Below are positions 29,460-38,575 of a stretch of DNA of 64,000 nt, piece after piece. Both the position numbers and the translations under genes were made by a program. The stretch covers positions 930,001 to 994,000 of the forward strand of contig NZ_CP050804.1 in NCBI RefSeq assembly GCF_012563545.1. The letters are read 5' to 3'. Under the pieces are notes generated by a model, which saw only the letters and a list, made by a program, of their open reading frames with translations, was not told the origin of the DNA and ran no database searches. The stretch is from Arcanobacterium buesumense. GTDB taxonomy: Bacteria > Actinomycetota > Actinomycetes > Actinomycetales > Actinomycetaceae. Positions within the stretch are counted from its first letter, which is position 1, and the number at the start of each line of letters is the position of its first letter.

Positions 29460-29465
29460 TAGACT
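29460..29465 (+). promoter_or_regulatory. -10 element TAGACT, leaderless thioesterase gene
   Basis: TAGACT ends 7 nt before the ATG at 29473 with no ribosome-binding site; it is divergent from the polA promoter 32 bp away. Confidence 0.5.
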
Positions 29466-29472
29466 TATCTTC

Positions 29473-29874
29473 ATGAGCACATCGATCACTGATATAAACG
29501 ACGGCGAACTTGCCAGCCGACTTGGCGCGAAAATAGAAGTTGCCAACATGCAACACGTTATTGAGACCATACCGGTTGCGGGTAACACTCAGCCGTTTGG
29601 AGTATTGCACGGCGGCGCAAACGCATTTTTGGTTGAGGACGCAGCTTCACGTCTCGCGCAACTTCATGCCCCCGAGGGCAGATTCGCAGTTGGGACAGAG
29701 CTAAATATCTCTCAACTTGCGCCAAACACAACTGAATTGGCTAGAGCGCGCGCCACAGTAATTCGGGTATCGCATGGATCATGTGTAGCGTGTGTCGAAA
29801 TAAGCGACGCCCAAGGCACACTTACTGCAACTGGGCGGATGACGTGTGTGTTTATTCGCCCACCTGGTCAATAA
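29473..29874 (+). CDS. PaaI-family hotdog thioesterase
   Basis: A 133-residue hotdog-fold acyl-CoA thioesterase. The PaaI hallmark HGGANAFLVEDAAS is present (about residues 48-61), followed by GTELNISQLAPN. Substrates in this family are acyl- or aryl-CoA; no specific one can be assigned. Its 3' end overlaps the 3' end of the convergent response-regulator gene by 23 bp. The same pairing of a thioesterase with an ANTAR regulator next to polA occurs in other actinobacteria. Confidence 0.87.
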   Translation: MSTSITDINDGELASRLGAKIEVANMQHVIETIPVAGNTQPFGVLHGGANAFLVEDAASRLAQLHAPEGRFAVGTELNISQLAPNTTELARARATVIRVSHGSCVACVEISDAQGTLTATGRMTCVFIRPPGQ

Positions 29875-30481
29875 CCGCATCAGCAACTTCACGCATAGTG
29901 AGCCGACGGTTCATTGATGTCTTTTGAATCCAGCGGAAGGCTTCCGGCTCAGTCAGACCCATCTTGTCTTGCAATAAGCCTTTAGCACGATCGATACGCT
30001 TACGTGTTTCAAACTGTTCGGCAAGCGAAGTAACCTCAGCTTCAAGTGAGACAATTTCTTGGTGACGCGAAAGTGCGATCTCTACTGCTGGCAAAAGATC
30101 ATTGGGGCTAAAAGGCTTAACAAGGAATGCCATAGCACCAGCATCACGGGCCCGATCAACGATTTCTTTTTGCGAAAAAGCAGTGAGCATGACGATGGCA
30201 CACCGTTGATTAGCGAGAATACGTTCCGCCGCAGAAACACCATCTAGGCCGGGCATCTTGACATCCATCACGATTAAATCCGGCTCATGTTCTGCAGCTA
30301 AAGCGATAGCTTCTTCGCCATTAGAGCCCTCGGCAACAACATCGAAACCAGCTTCACGCAATGTCTCAACAATATCGAGACGAATAAGTGTTTCATCTTC
30401 AACAACTAATGCCCGCACGTCGCGTGGGTTAGTGCCTTGTTCTAAATTCTCAAACTGAGAATCATCCATCACGTGTTCCAC
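29852..30481 (-). CDS. pdtaR: ANTAR-domain response regulator (PdtaR-like)
   Basis: A 209-residue regulator with an N-terminal receiver domain (acidic pocket VVEDE, phospho-acceptor Asp73 in LIVMDVKMPG, Thr in MLTAFS, Lys in LVKPF) and a C-terminal ANTAR RNA-binding domain (RAKGLLQDKMGLTEPEAFRWIQ). ANTAR proteins bind paired hairpins in mRNA leaders and prevent termination. The frame is open back to 30589 through the tRNA gene; GTG 30481 with AAGGAGG 5 nt upstream is the start. No cognate kinase gene (PdtaS) is in the window. Confidence 0.92.
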   Translation of the reverse strand: MEHVMDDSQFENLEQGTNPRDVRALVVEDETLIRLDIVETLREAGFDVVAEGSNGEEAIALAAEHEPDLIVMDVKMPGLDGVSAAERILANQRCAIVMLTAFSQKEIVDRARDAGAMAFLVKPFSPNDLLPAVEIALSRHQEIVSLEAEVTSLAEQFETRKRIDRAKGLLQDKMGLTEPEAFRWIQKTSMNRRLTMREVADAVIDQVGE

Positions 30482-30520
30482 GCCTGCCTCCTTGGCATAC
30501 ATTATTTTCATCGAAGCAAT

Positions 30521-30544
30521 GCGCATGTGCGCACACATATGCGC
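30521..30544. promoter_or_regulatory. Imperfect palindrome upstream of the pdtaR-like gene
   Basis: Arms GCGCATGTG and CACATATGCGC are near-inverted repeats between tRNA-Leu and the regulator gene. The central ATGTG/CACAT half-sites match those of the 24-bp palindrome at 25787-25810, hinting at a shared binding protein. Confidence 0.35.
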
Positions 30545-30562
30545 TTCATTACGCATTAAAAG

Positions 30563-30644
30563 TGCTCCCGGAGGGACTCGAACCCTCATGCCTTTCGGCG
30601 CAGCATTTTGAGTGCTGTGTGTCTGCCAATTCCACCACAGGAGC
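30563..30644 (-). tRNA. tRNA-Leu(CAA)
   Basis: The minus strand folds as a class II tRNA: acceptor GCTCCTG / CGGGAGC, D arm GTGGAATTGGCAGA, anticodon loop CTCAAAA with anticodon CAA (reads UUG), a long variable arm and T arm GGGTTCGAGTCCC. Discriminator A is at 30563; CCA is not encoded. Confidence 0.95.
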
Positions 30645-30728
30645 GATGGACAACCATAATACTACATGAAAAATGGCTGCCCTGCGATCTTACCCGAACA
30701 GGTTAAGAATCACAAAAATAGTTTTTGA

Positions 30729-32147
30729 CTATCGGCGAGTCTCACCCATCTTATGGATGCGGATTGTGTTAGTAGAACCGACAACCCCCGGTGGCATACC
30801 AGAAACAATAACCACTCGATCACCGTCAATCGCAAGATTCTCACGACGTAAAACATCATCAACTTGATCAACCATCTCATCAGTAGATGAAACGGCAGAC
30901 AATGTAAGTGTCTCTAGACCCCACGATAAAGCGAGTTGCCGACGAACTTGTTCGTTGTCGGTAAAGACCACCAGCGGAATACGGCCACGCAAGCGTGACA
31001 TACGCCGAGCAGTTTGCCCAGATGAAGTAAACACCGCAATGAACTTGACCCCAATCGCTTCGCCAATATCCATCGCAGATTTAGTAATAACGCCATTACG
31101 GGTTCGGTGAAGATTGCCGATCCGTGGAATAGACTCAATACCGTGTTCCTCAGTGTATTCAATAATAGAAGCCATCGTTTGAACACACATGATGGGATAT
31201 TTACCAACAGATGTCTCACCGGAGAGCATAACAGCATCAGCACCATCCAAAATGGCGTTCGCACAATCAGACGTTTCAGCGCGTGTTGGGGTTGGTGCAG
31301 AAATCATTGATTCAAGCACCTGAGTTGCAACAATGACTGGCTTAGCATTACGTCGAGCAATCGAAATTGCCCGCTTTTGGACAATCGGCACCTGCTGCAA
31401 TGGAAGTTCTACACCTAAATCGCCACGAGCAACCATCAAACCATCAAAAGCACGAACAATATCTTCAAGTACACTAACAGCTTGTGGTTTTTCGATCTTC
31501 GCAATAACTGGAATACGCCGACCTACTCGATCCATGACTTCGTGGACATCTTTAATATCATTTGGTGAACGTACAAAGGACAGGGCAATAAGATCAGCAC
31601 CATATCCTAGGCCCCACTCAAGATCTTCCTTATCTTTTTCTGACAAGGCTGGAACAGAAACAGCTACTCCAGGAAGGTTAACACCTTTATTGTTCGATAC
31701 AGTTCCGCCAACAAGGACTTGGGTACGTACGTCATTACCCTCAACAGAGAGCACTCTGACTTGCACCTTTCCATCGTCGATCAGAATCAAATCACCTTCG
31801 GAACAATCGCCAGGCAATCCTTTGAAAGTAGTCGAAACGCGTTCTTTATCGCCTTCAATATCATCCGTTGTAATCGTGAAAATATCTCCAGCCTCTAGCA
31901 AGACTGGACCGTTAGCGAAACGACCAAGACGGATTTTAGGCCCTTGCAAGTCAACTAAAACTGCAACCGGCTTACGTAATTCTTCGGAGGCTTCACGCAC
32001 CCAATCAATACGCTCCTCATGCTCGGCATGTGAACCATGAGAAGCATTGATACGGGCAACATTCATGCCTGCTTTGACAAGTTCAAGAATCCGGTCCTTA
32101 GAATTAACCGCCGGACCAAGCGTACATACAATTTTGGCTTTGCGCAT
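30729..32147 (-). CDS. pyk: Pyruvate kinase
   Basis: Final ATP-producing step of glycolysis. The 472-residue protein has the N-terminal KIVCTLGPA, the active-site IAKIEKPQAV and the metal-binding MVARGDLGVELP, then VIVATQVLESMI. The C-terminal domain is normal length. It begins 9 nt after the lgt stop codon, but TAGGAT overlapping the lgt end lies 6 nt before its ATG, suggesting its own leaderless promoter. Confidence 0.97.
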   Translation of the reverse strand: MRKAKIVCTLGPAVNSKDRILELVKAGMNVARINASHGSHAEHEERIDWVREASEELRKPVAVLVDLQGPKIRLGRFANGPVLLEAGDIFTITTDDIEGDKERVSTTFKGLPGDCSEGDLILIDDGKVQVRVLSVEGNDVRTQVLVGGTVSNNKGVNLPGVAVSVPALSEKDKEDLEWGLGYGADLIALSFVRSPNDIKDVHEVMDRVGRRIPVIAKIEKPQAVSVLEDIVRAFDGLMVARGDLGVELPLQQVPIVQKRAISIARRNAKPVIVATQVLESMISAPTPTRAETSDCANAILDGADAVMLSGETSVGKYPIMCVQTMASIIEYTEEHGIESIPRIGNLHRTRNGVITKSAMDIGEAIGVKFIAVFTSSGQTARRMSRLRGRIPLVVFTDNEQVRRQLALSWGLETLTLSAVSSTDEMVDQVDDVLRRENLAIDGDRVVIVSGMPPGVVGSTNTIRIHKMGETRR

Positions 32148-32153
32148 ACTCTT

Positions 32154-32159
32154 ATCCTA
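32154..32159 (-). promoter_or_regulatory. -10 element TAGGAT, leaderless pyk
   Basis: TAGGAT overlaps the lgt stop codon and ends 6 nt before the pyk ATG. Confidence 0.45.
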
Positions 32160-33020
32160 CCCGATTATCTGTTCTTCTTCCGTGCCTTGGCGATTCTCGC
32201 GATAAATATCGGCAATTTCCGGTTTAGCCTTCAGCTTTTTACTCAAAATAATTAAAGCAACAATCCCGCCAAGGCAGACAATAATAGAGGTCCATACGTT
32301 CAAGCGCAGGCCAAAAAGTATTGTTGCATCATCAATTCGCAAGGCTTCAATCCACACTCGACCCATCGTATAAACCACAACGTATAGCGCCAGCAGTTGC
32401 CCACCACGCAAATTAAAACGCCGTTCCGCCCACAGCAATACACCGAAGCCGGCAAGGCACCATAACAATTCGTACAAGAACGTTGGATGGAACGTTGTAC
32501 CAGGAGCAAAACCTGCCGGCATGTGTGCTGCATCTATTTCTAAAGCCCACGGAAGATCGGTCGGCCGGCCAAAAAGTTCTTGATTGAAATAATTCCCCAA
32601 TCGACCAATCGCTTGAGCCAAGATAACACCCGGAATAAAAGCATCTGCAAAAGCCCCAAAACGCAGATTTCTACGCCGTAAAATATACCAGGCAGCAAAA
32701 GATCCACACAGCACTGCTCCCCAAATACCTAAGCCACCTTCCCAAATACGGAAAATCTTCGTCCAATCCCCATTCGGCCCAAAATATGCCGCTGGTGAGG
32801 TGACAACATGATAAATTCGGGCGCCAATAATACCGGCAAAAACAATCCATATAGCAATATCTTCAGTAACGTCGCCCGGCCCTCCTTTACGGCGGTAGCG
32901 TTTATCTCCCAGATACCAAGCGATAAAAATCCCAGCCAAAATAAATAAGGCGTACGCACGGATCGGAATGGGGCCAAGCATCCACACCGATTGTGGTGGG
33001 GAAGGAATTGAAGTGAGCAC
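32157..33020 (-). CDS. lgt: Phosphatidylglycerol:prolipoprotein diacylglyceryl transferase
   Basis: Attaches the diacylglyceryl group to lipobox cysteines of prolipoproteins. About seven transmembrane segments are visible and the family signature GRLGNYFNQELFGRPT is present (near residue 150), with HPTFLYELLW further on. The frame is open to TTG 33038; GTG 33020 with AAAGGAG 6 nt upstream fits best and gives 287 residues. Lipoproteins such as the one at 23422 depend on it. It precedes pyk, as in mycobacteria. Confidence 0.95.
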   Translation of the reverse strand: MLTSIPSPPQSVWMLGPIPIRAYALFILAGIFIAWYLGDKRYRRKGGPGDVTEDIAIWIVFAGIIGARIYHVVTSPAAYFGPNGDWTKIFRIWEGGLGIWGAVLCGSFAAWYILRRRNLRFGAFADAFIPGVILAQAIGRLGNYFNQELFGRPTDLPWALEIDAAHMPAGFAPGTTFHPTFLYELLWCLAGFGVLLWAERRFNLRGGQLLALYVVVYTMGRVWIEALRIDDATILFGLRLNVWTSIIVCLGGIVALIILSKKLKAKPEIADIYRENRQGTEEEQIIG

Positions 33021-33077
33021 GTAGTTCTCCTTTAGCACTCAAAGTATCAACGCGATACTTAATCTTTTCGGAAGTTC

Positions 33078-33947
33078 TTAAACGGAAGTTGTTTTAGCAA
33101 CCGGCTTTTTATCTGCTAGCGCCAAGATGTCGATGACGATAACTACGTCACCATCGCCTTGAGCTTGCGCCGATGGTACCGTCACTGCAACTCGAGATCC
33201 TACCCGTTGATCAACTAGCCCAGCACGCAAGCCAGGAAATACATCGTCAAGAGCAATATATGCAGGTGGGTTGCCATTAGTGAAAGTATTTTCAATTTCT
33301 GTACCATCCGTGGCCGCAAGAACATAATTGGCATATACGATGTCCTCGTCTGTTACTTGCGCCCCCTTACCAACAAAAATCGGCGTAACACTGACGTTTT
33401 CCATCGGATCGTTCACTGCGCCAATGACCGGCACGTCCTCGTCAGTATTCGATACTTGCGGCATCGGAGTCTCCGGTGAAGGAGAGTCCGCGGATGGCTG
33501 CAGGCGGGTAGGCAAAATATCAACAATTGTAATGGCTATGCGATCCTCGTTAGGTTGGACTACCGCAAGACGGGAACCCTCTTTTTTCCCGATGACCACG
33601 TCAGCAAGCTTTCCCACAGATTTTGCGGTAGCAACACCACTAACTATTGTTGGCAAATCGGCAACCTGAGACCATTCATCACCATTAGCAGTGAATTTTG
33701 TTGCTCGCATAAGTACTTGTTGATTAGCTTCGATGAGCCGGCCTTCACCGATCAGAAGTTCGTCGATTTGTCGGCTATCATCTGCTGGAAAACCCGTCGT
33801 CGTCACTGTTACTGCAGCGCCAAAGTTACCCTCAACATGCATATTAAAAGCAGGCGTTTGCCTCGTCATCTGAAAAACAAAGGTTGAGATACTAACTCCA
33901 CCAAGGAACGCCACTAGGGCTAGAACTGTTGCCAACATCCTATTCAT
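33078..33947 (-). CDS. Membrane-anchored FKBP-like peptidyl-prolyl isomerase
   Basis: A 289-residue protein with an N-terminal signal anchor (about residues 5-27) and two FKBP-like segments. The first (about 45-150) is degenerate; the second (about 195-285; YVLAATDGTEIENTFTNG, then GLRAGLVDQRVGSRVAVTVPS) is closer to the family. It would act outside the membrane on protein folding; catalytic activity is uncertain because the degenerate domain lacks the usual aromatic residues. It overlaps the pafA stop by 4 nt, so it is translationally coupled to the pupylation genes. Confidence 0.8.
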   Translation of the reverse strand: MNRMLATVLALVAFLGGVSISTFVFQMTRQTPAFNMHVEGNFGAAVTVTTTGFPADDSRQIDELLIGEGRLIEANQQVLMRATKFTANGDEWSQVADLPTIVSGVATAKSVGKLADVVIGKKEGSRLAVVQPNEDRIAITIVDILPTRLQPSADSPSPETPMPQVSNTDEDVPVIGAVNDPMENVSVTPIFVGKGAQVTDEDIVYANYVLAATDGTEIENTFTNGNPPAYIALDDVFPGLRAGLVDQRVGSRVAVTVPSAQAQGDGDVVIVIDILALADKKPVAKTTSV

Positions 33948-35314
33948 TGATTCTCCATCGTCTCAATCAAGGCATCGACTGCCGCATCTGTTGTTACGAA
34001 CGGGTCATTGAGTGTAACACTTGTCCCCTGTCCGCCACTAAATAGACGCACCCGGCTCCAATCCACACTGTAATCTCGGTGGTGTTGTTGCGCAGCAACA
34101 ATAAATTTAGCACGCACTCGAGCACGTGACGTTTGGGGCGCAGAAAATCTGGCGACGGAAAGGTCGTGGGTCGAGACTTTTCGAGCAATGATTCCGTACT
34201 TTTCTAATTGCGGACGCAAACCAGCACTCGAGATATCGTGCCAGGCAAGCTCAAGTCTGGCAATCCGATCATCATTTAACGCTACTGAATGGCGACGACG
34301 ATACCGAGTTATGAGTTCATATTTAGCAATCCACTCGATTTCGGTATGGACACTTGAAAAGTCACCCGAGGCAAATGCTTCTAAAGCACGTTTCCATAAA
34401 TCAAAAACATATTGCATATTCGAATCAATACTAGGAAGCCACCCAGCACGCTGGTAATAACTCATGACAGATTCAAAAATTGCTTCTTGAATATCTATTG
34501 CGCGTATCGTAGTGCCATTGTCGCGCATCAAAAGTGTTGTCCCAGACAGATCCTGAGTAACTTGTCGAATAGCCTGCATAGGCTCTGCTAACGCTAATGC
34601 GGGTAACCGACCGCCATCTTCGAGAACGTTGAGTATCGCATGCGTCATTCCGATTTTCAACATTGTCGTTGTATCGACCATGTTGGAATCACCAACGATC
34701 ACATGCATTCGCCGAAAACGTTCAGAATCAGCATGTGGCTCATCGCGGGTATTGATCATTGGCCGGGTGCGAGTTGAGGACGTTGAAATAGCACCATGCA
34801 TATGTCTCGCACGTTGTGAGATCTCATAACGTACTGTTCCCGGTTCACGATAAACGCACCCAGCTCCAACCAGCAGTTGCCGAGTCACAAAGAATGGGAT
34901 GAGATCTTGGAGACGATCGAGAAAGTCACGACGACGGCGCACCAAATAGTTTTCGTGACAGCCATAGGAATGCGCGGCCGTATCAACATTGTTCTTGAAA
35001 ATATGAACATGGTAGCCAAGAGCACGCTCAGCATAATCTGCACGATCAGCTAAGATCTCATCTCCCACACGGTCTTGCGCTAGAAGCTCATCGATTTGAG
35101 TGCACTCGGCTGTCGCGTATTCGGGATGATCACCTACATCAAGATACAATCTGCCACCATTAGGCAAAAAGACTGATGTAGTACCGGTCTTTTCTTGCAT
35201 ATCAGCAAAAATATGAGCTGCGATGTCTGCTGGGTCTACCTTGACATAGGCTCCAGTATGGTCCGAGCATGCCAATCCGTACTCAGTTTCCAAACCAAAA
35301 ATTCGCCGTTTCAC
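33944..35314 (-). CDS. pafA: Pup--protein ligase
   Basis: Attaches the C-terminal Glu of Pup to substrate lysines in an ATP-dependent reaction. The 456-residue protein starts with RRIFGLETEYGLA, the family signature, and has NVDTAAHSYGCHENYLV and the conserved RDEPHADSERFRRMHVIVGDSN stretch (split here). Dop at 35503 is the paralogue. It overlaps pup by 4 nt and the FKBP-like gene by 4 nt. No proteasome subunit gene lies between pup and pafA, unlike in mycobacteria. Confidence 0.96.
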   Translation of the reverse strand: MKRRIFGLETEYGLACSDHTGAYVKVDPADIAAHIFADMQEKTGTTSVFLPNGGRLYLDVGDHPEYATAECTQIDELLAQDRVGDEILADRADYAERALGYHVHIFKNNVDTAAHSYGCHENYLVRRRRDFLDRLQDLIPFFVTRQLLVGAGCVYREPGTVRYEISQRARHMHGAISTSSTRTRPMINTRDEPHADSERFRRMHVIVGDSNMVDTTTMLKIGMTHAILNVLEDGGRLPALALAEPMQAIRQVTQDLSGTTLLMRDNGTTIRAIDIQEAIFESVMSYYQRAGWLPSIDSNMQYVFDLWKRALEAFASGDFSSVHTEIEWIAKYELITRYRRRHSVALNDDRIARLELAWHDISSAGLRPQLEKYGIIARKVSTHDLSVARFSAPQTSRARVRAKFIVAAQQHHRDYSVDWSRVRLFSGGQGTSVTLNDPFVTTDAAVDALIETMENQ

Positions 35315-35487
35315 TGACCGCCCTTTTGCACGAAACCTTGAACAAATGATGAGGCATTAGTTTCTAAAATCGTATCAATATCGTCTAGAAGATCATCAAC
35401 ATCGAACGGAGTTGACCGCTCAGTTGTTATTATCTCGTCATCTGTTTCGGTGTGAATAACAGGCTTGAAAAATTCTTGTTCGCTCAT
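35311..35487 (-). CDS. pup: Prokaryotic ubiquitin-like protein Pup
   Basis: A 58-residue, acidic, mostly disordered protein whose C-terminus ends GGQ: it must be deamidated by Dop to GGE before PafA can use it. The helical part VDDLLDDIDTILE, which binds the ARC coiled coil, is visible. The frame is open to TTG 35499, but ATG 35487 behind GAGGA is the start. It lies between dop and pafA in a tight operon. Confidence 0.96.
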   Translation of the reverse strand: MSEQEFFKPVIHTETDDEIITTERSTPFDVDDLLDDIDTILETNASSFVQGFVQKGGQ

Positions 35488-35502
35488 CTTATTCCTCAAT
35501 TC

Positions 35503-37029
35503 TTACGAGCCAAAGGTGGCAATTGTTGTCTCTGGGGTCTGTGGCATATCAAAAAAGTCTCCCATGTCTGAACGCTGCGGCGTATAGGGATCCATAAAAG
35601 ACAAGCGTTGGTGACCGGTGTCCGTTTCGAAACAAGCTCCGCCCCACCCAATTGACGCTATGTGATGATCAAATTGGCGTACAAGTTCCCCGCGAAAAAA
35701 TGCGCGGGTATCAAAAGGCGCATGCTGTGCCGCCCAAGTAACTTGACTTGGGGTAACTAGTCGGGAAACGTGCCCTGCCTGATCAAGTTTGGCAACGATT
35801 GAGTTACTGGGACGTAAATCGTGCCATTGCAAATCAAATGCGCGCAACTTGTCGGCATCCCAGCCTAAACCAGCACGGGTACGCATACCTTCAAGCATCC
35901 GATATTTTGCTATCCATTCAACTTTTGTTGCAGCCGCAAAAATATCTGTTTTAAACGTATCTAATATTTCTTGCCAAAGTTTCATAAAATCCCATGTTGC
36001 CTGGTCAGTTATCCCATAACGCTCTAACGTGGCACGGACTGCGTCAAGATATATTTCCTGAATATTACAGGCAGTTCGCGTTGTTCCATCATGCATATCA
36101 ACTGCACGCGTCAGGGTGGGATCATGGGATATTTCCCAAGAGGCTGCAACTGGTTCAAATAAAACTAACGATTCCAATTCCAATGGTATCGAGTCTTGTT
36201 CGAGCATCCACAGTATGAGGTTCGTCGTTCCAATTTTGAGTAAAATTGAGTAATCAAATTGGTTGGCGTCTCCCCCGATCACATGGAGCCGACGGTATTG
36301 TGCGCTATCGGCATGGGGTTCATCGCGAGTATTGATAATTGGACGATTGAAAGTCGTTTCTAAGCCGACGACGTTTTCAACGTAGTCAGCACGTTGCGAT
36401 ATTTGGAAACCAGTTCCTTGAGACGTTTGCCCTAAACCGACACGCCCTGAACCACATAGGATCGGACGGGAAACAAAAAATGGTGTCAGGTAGCGGATAA
36501 TATCGTTAAAAGGAACATTACGGCGTACAAGGTAGTTTTCGTGACTGCCATAAGCTGCCCCTTTGCCATCTACATTATTTTTATAGATGACGACGTCGTG
36601 TCCTTGCTCATGCAAGATTGCCATCGTTTCTTGCGCTATTTTTTCCCCGGCACGGTCCCAGATAACCGCATCGAGTGGGTTTGTAACTTCTGGCGTTGAA
36701 TATTCTGGATGCGCATGATCTACGTACCAACGCCCACCATTAATCAACGCCGCATTCGTGATTTTTGTGTCCCTAGCCATTTGTCTCATAGACGGAACAG
36801 GATTATTTGTAAGTTGATCGTGGTGGGCATAGCTTGGTCCAATCCTAAAGCCACGCGCATCGTTCAGCGGATCTTCGGTATGAAAATCCCATGCAGCTAC
36901 CGGCTGTTGGCTATACCGCGCATAGGCATCAACAATTGTAGCGCTCAGATCACAATAATCTTGGGAAAAGCTCTGAGCAGTAGTAATACCAAACTCAGTT
37001 TCTAACCCAACAATCCTTTGAATAGTCAA
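35503..37029 (-). CDS. dop: Pup deamidase/depupylase
   Basis: Converts the C-terminal Gln of Pup to Glu and removes Pup from substrates. The 508-residue protein, starting at TTG 37029 (TIQRIVGLETEFGI, the family start), is PafA-like but has the Dop-specific insert after the first motif (AAWDFHTEDPLNDARG) and NNVDGKGAAYGSHENYLV. The frame is open to 37095 inside arc; the downstream TTG follows GAGAAG and is 11 nt after the arc stop. Conserved RDEPHADSAQYRRLHVIG is present. Confidence 0.93.
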   Translation of the reverse strand: MTIQRIVGLETEFGITTAQSFSQDYCDLSATIVDAYARYSQQPVAAWDFHTEDPLNDARGFRIGPSYAHHDQLTNNPVPSMRQMARDTKITNAALINGGRWYVDHAHPEYSTPEVTNPLDAVIWDRAGEKIAQETMAILHEQGHDVVIYKNNVDGKGAAYGSHENYLVRRNVPFNDIIRYLTPFFVSRPILCGSGRVGLGQTSQGTGFQISQRADYVENVVGLETTFNRPIINTRDEPHADSAQYRRLHVIGGDANQFDYSILLKIGTTNLILWMLEQDSIPLELESLVLFEPVAASWEISHDPTLTRAVDMHDGTTRTACNIQEIYLDAVRATLERYGITDQATWDFMKLWQEILDTFKTDIFAAATKVEWIAKYRMLEGMRTRAGLGWDADKLRAFDLQWHDLRPSNSIVAKLDQAGHVSRLVTPSQVTWAAQHAPFDTRAFFRGELVRQFDHHIASIGWGGACFETDTGHQRLSFMDPYTPQRSDMGDFFDMPQTPETTIATFGS

Positions 37030-37039
37030 TGTCTTCTCT

Positions 37040-38566
37040 TTACTTACTATGGTCAGCTCGCCGTATCGCAACAACGTCGTAACGCCCGTGGACACGCGCC
37101 CATTCCTGCGGATTTTCCACCTGTGCTAAGGCGTCATTTTCCATCATGTCAGCTCGTAGAGCAGCGCGTAAATGCGCCATTCGTATGCCTTTTTCCCCAG
37201 TTGCTAATAAATCTTTAATAGCGTATCTCTTAGCGCGTTCAACAATTCCAGCTAGCATCGCACCAGAGACAAGATGGCGAGCATACAATGTTTCTATTCG
37301 CCCATCACGATAGATAATATCAAGATACGCGTTTTGCGCGCTGTCTTGCCATAAGTTATCCACAGTTTTAATAACCATTGATTCAATAGCAGCTTCGGCA
37401 CTGCCATGGGCTTGGATTTCTGTTTCATGAATCGGCACGCTAGGCACCAAATATTTACGTAATATATCGATAGCGCCATCATAATCAGGGCGGGCAATAT
37501 GGATTTTAACGTCTAGCCGACCTGGCCGGAGTATTGCCGGATCAATCATGTCTTCTCGGTTGGAAGCTCCAATGACGATAACATTATCTAGCTTCTCTAC
37601 GCCATCTATTTCCGCAAGTAACTGGGGAACAATGGTCGTTTCGACGTCGGAGGATACCCCCGATCCGCGCGTTCGGAACAAAGCTTCCATTTCGTCAAAG
37701 AAAATGACGACGGGGATACCCTCAGTAGCTTTGGCGCGAGCCCGCTCAAAAATTTCTCGTATCTGCCGCTCGGTTTGGCCTACATATTTATCGAGTAGCT
37801 GTGGACCTTTGATATTAAGGAAATACGCACTTTGCTCGCCAAACATCTGTGATAAAGAGGTAGCTACTGCCTTGGCAATAAGTGTTTTTCCAACCCCTGG
37901 AGGCCCATAGAGCAAAACACCTTTAGGTGGTTTCAAGCCATGATCTCGGTACAGGTCCGGATGGCGGAATGGTAATTCGATAGCATCGCGAAGCTCTTCA
38001 ATTTGTGGCGCCAAACCACCAATATCTTCATAGGAGACATCTGGAGATTCTTCAAGTAAGAGATGAGTGACGTCAGGACGTTCAATCTGTTCACTAGCAA
38101 AGCCCGTGACGAAATCAGCTAGCACTAGATCTCCGACACGAAGGTTTTTGTCTTTAAGACGGCCAGCAAGACGTATGATCCGGTTCTCTCCACCTGGAGC
38201 ACTAACCAAAATTCGATCTTTTCCGATGAAACTATCAACGGCAACTGTCTGCCCGGTTTGCGCATATGACCCGGCACCAATGACGACGTGTTGCTCATTG
38301 AGTAAGACTTCTTGACCTGGCTCTATACTATTAAAGGAAACCCATGCTGCAGCATGAACATCAATGTGTTTCCCGGATAAAATAACGCGGGCCGTATGCT
38401 GGGTTGGATGCGCATGAACAAAAGTCGCAATGCTTACTGGCGGCTTGGATAATGATTCAATGTGAGTACTGAGCTCTTTAATTCGATCGCGTGCAGTATT
38501 TAATGCTTTACTTAGTTCTCGATTTTGCTGAGCGAGTGCCCTCAGATCAGGTTCTTGTATTGTCAT
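37040..38566 (-). CDS. arc: Proteasome-activating-type AAA ATPase ARC (Mpa-like)
   Basis: Hexameric unfoldase of pupylated proteins. The 508-residue protein has an N-terminal coiled coil (about residues 7-45; binds Pup), OB domains, then an AAA module with Walker A GPPGVGKT, Walker B VVIFFDEMEAL and arginine-finger region RPGRLD. It ends in RRADHSK and lacks the C-terminal QYL motif that docks mycobacterial Mpa into the 20S proteasome. With no prcBA nearby, it may act without a proteasome, as proposed for Corynebacterium ARC. Confidence 0.93.
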   Translation of the reverse strand: MTIQEPDLRALAQQNRELSKALNTARDRIKELSTHIESLSKPPVSIATFVHAHPTQHTARVILSGKHIDVHAAAWVSFNSIEPGQEVLLNEQHVVIGAGSYAQTGQTVAVDSFIGKDRILVSAPGGENRIIRLAGRLKDKNLRVGDLVLADFVTGFASEQIERPDVTHLLLEESPDVSYEDIGGLAPQIEELRDAIELPFRHPDLYRDHGLKPPKGVLLYGPPGVGKTLIAKAVATSLSQMFGEQSAYFLNIKGPQLLDKYVGQTERQIREIFERARAKATEGIPVVIFFDEMEALFRTRGSGVSSDVETTIVPQLLAEIDGVEKLDNVIVIGASNREDMIDPAILRPGRLDVKIHIARPDYDGAIDILRKYLVPSVPIHETEIQAHGSAEAAIESMVIKTVDNLWQDSAQNAYLDIIYRDGRIETLYARHLVSGAMLAGIVERAKRYAIKDLLATGEKGIRMAHLRAALRADMMENDALAQVENPQEWARVHGRYDVVAIRRADHSK

Positions 38567-38575
38567 GAATATCTT

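Noticed and set aside
30482-30589. N-terminal extension of the PdtaR-like protein beginning MRVRVPPG
   Set aside because: This sequence is translated tRNA-Leu; the GTG at 30481 with AAGGAGG is the true start.
30646-30728. Weak inverted repeat after pyk
   Set aside because: Stem is imperfect with mismatches and no T-tract next to it; not strong enough to call a terminator.
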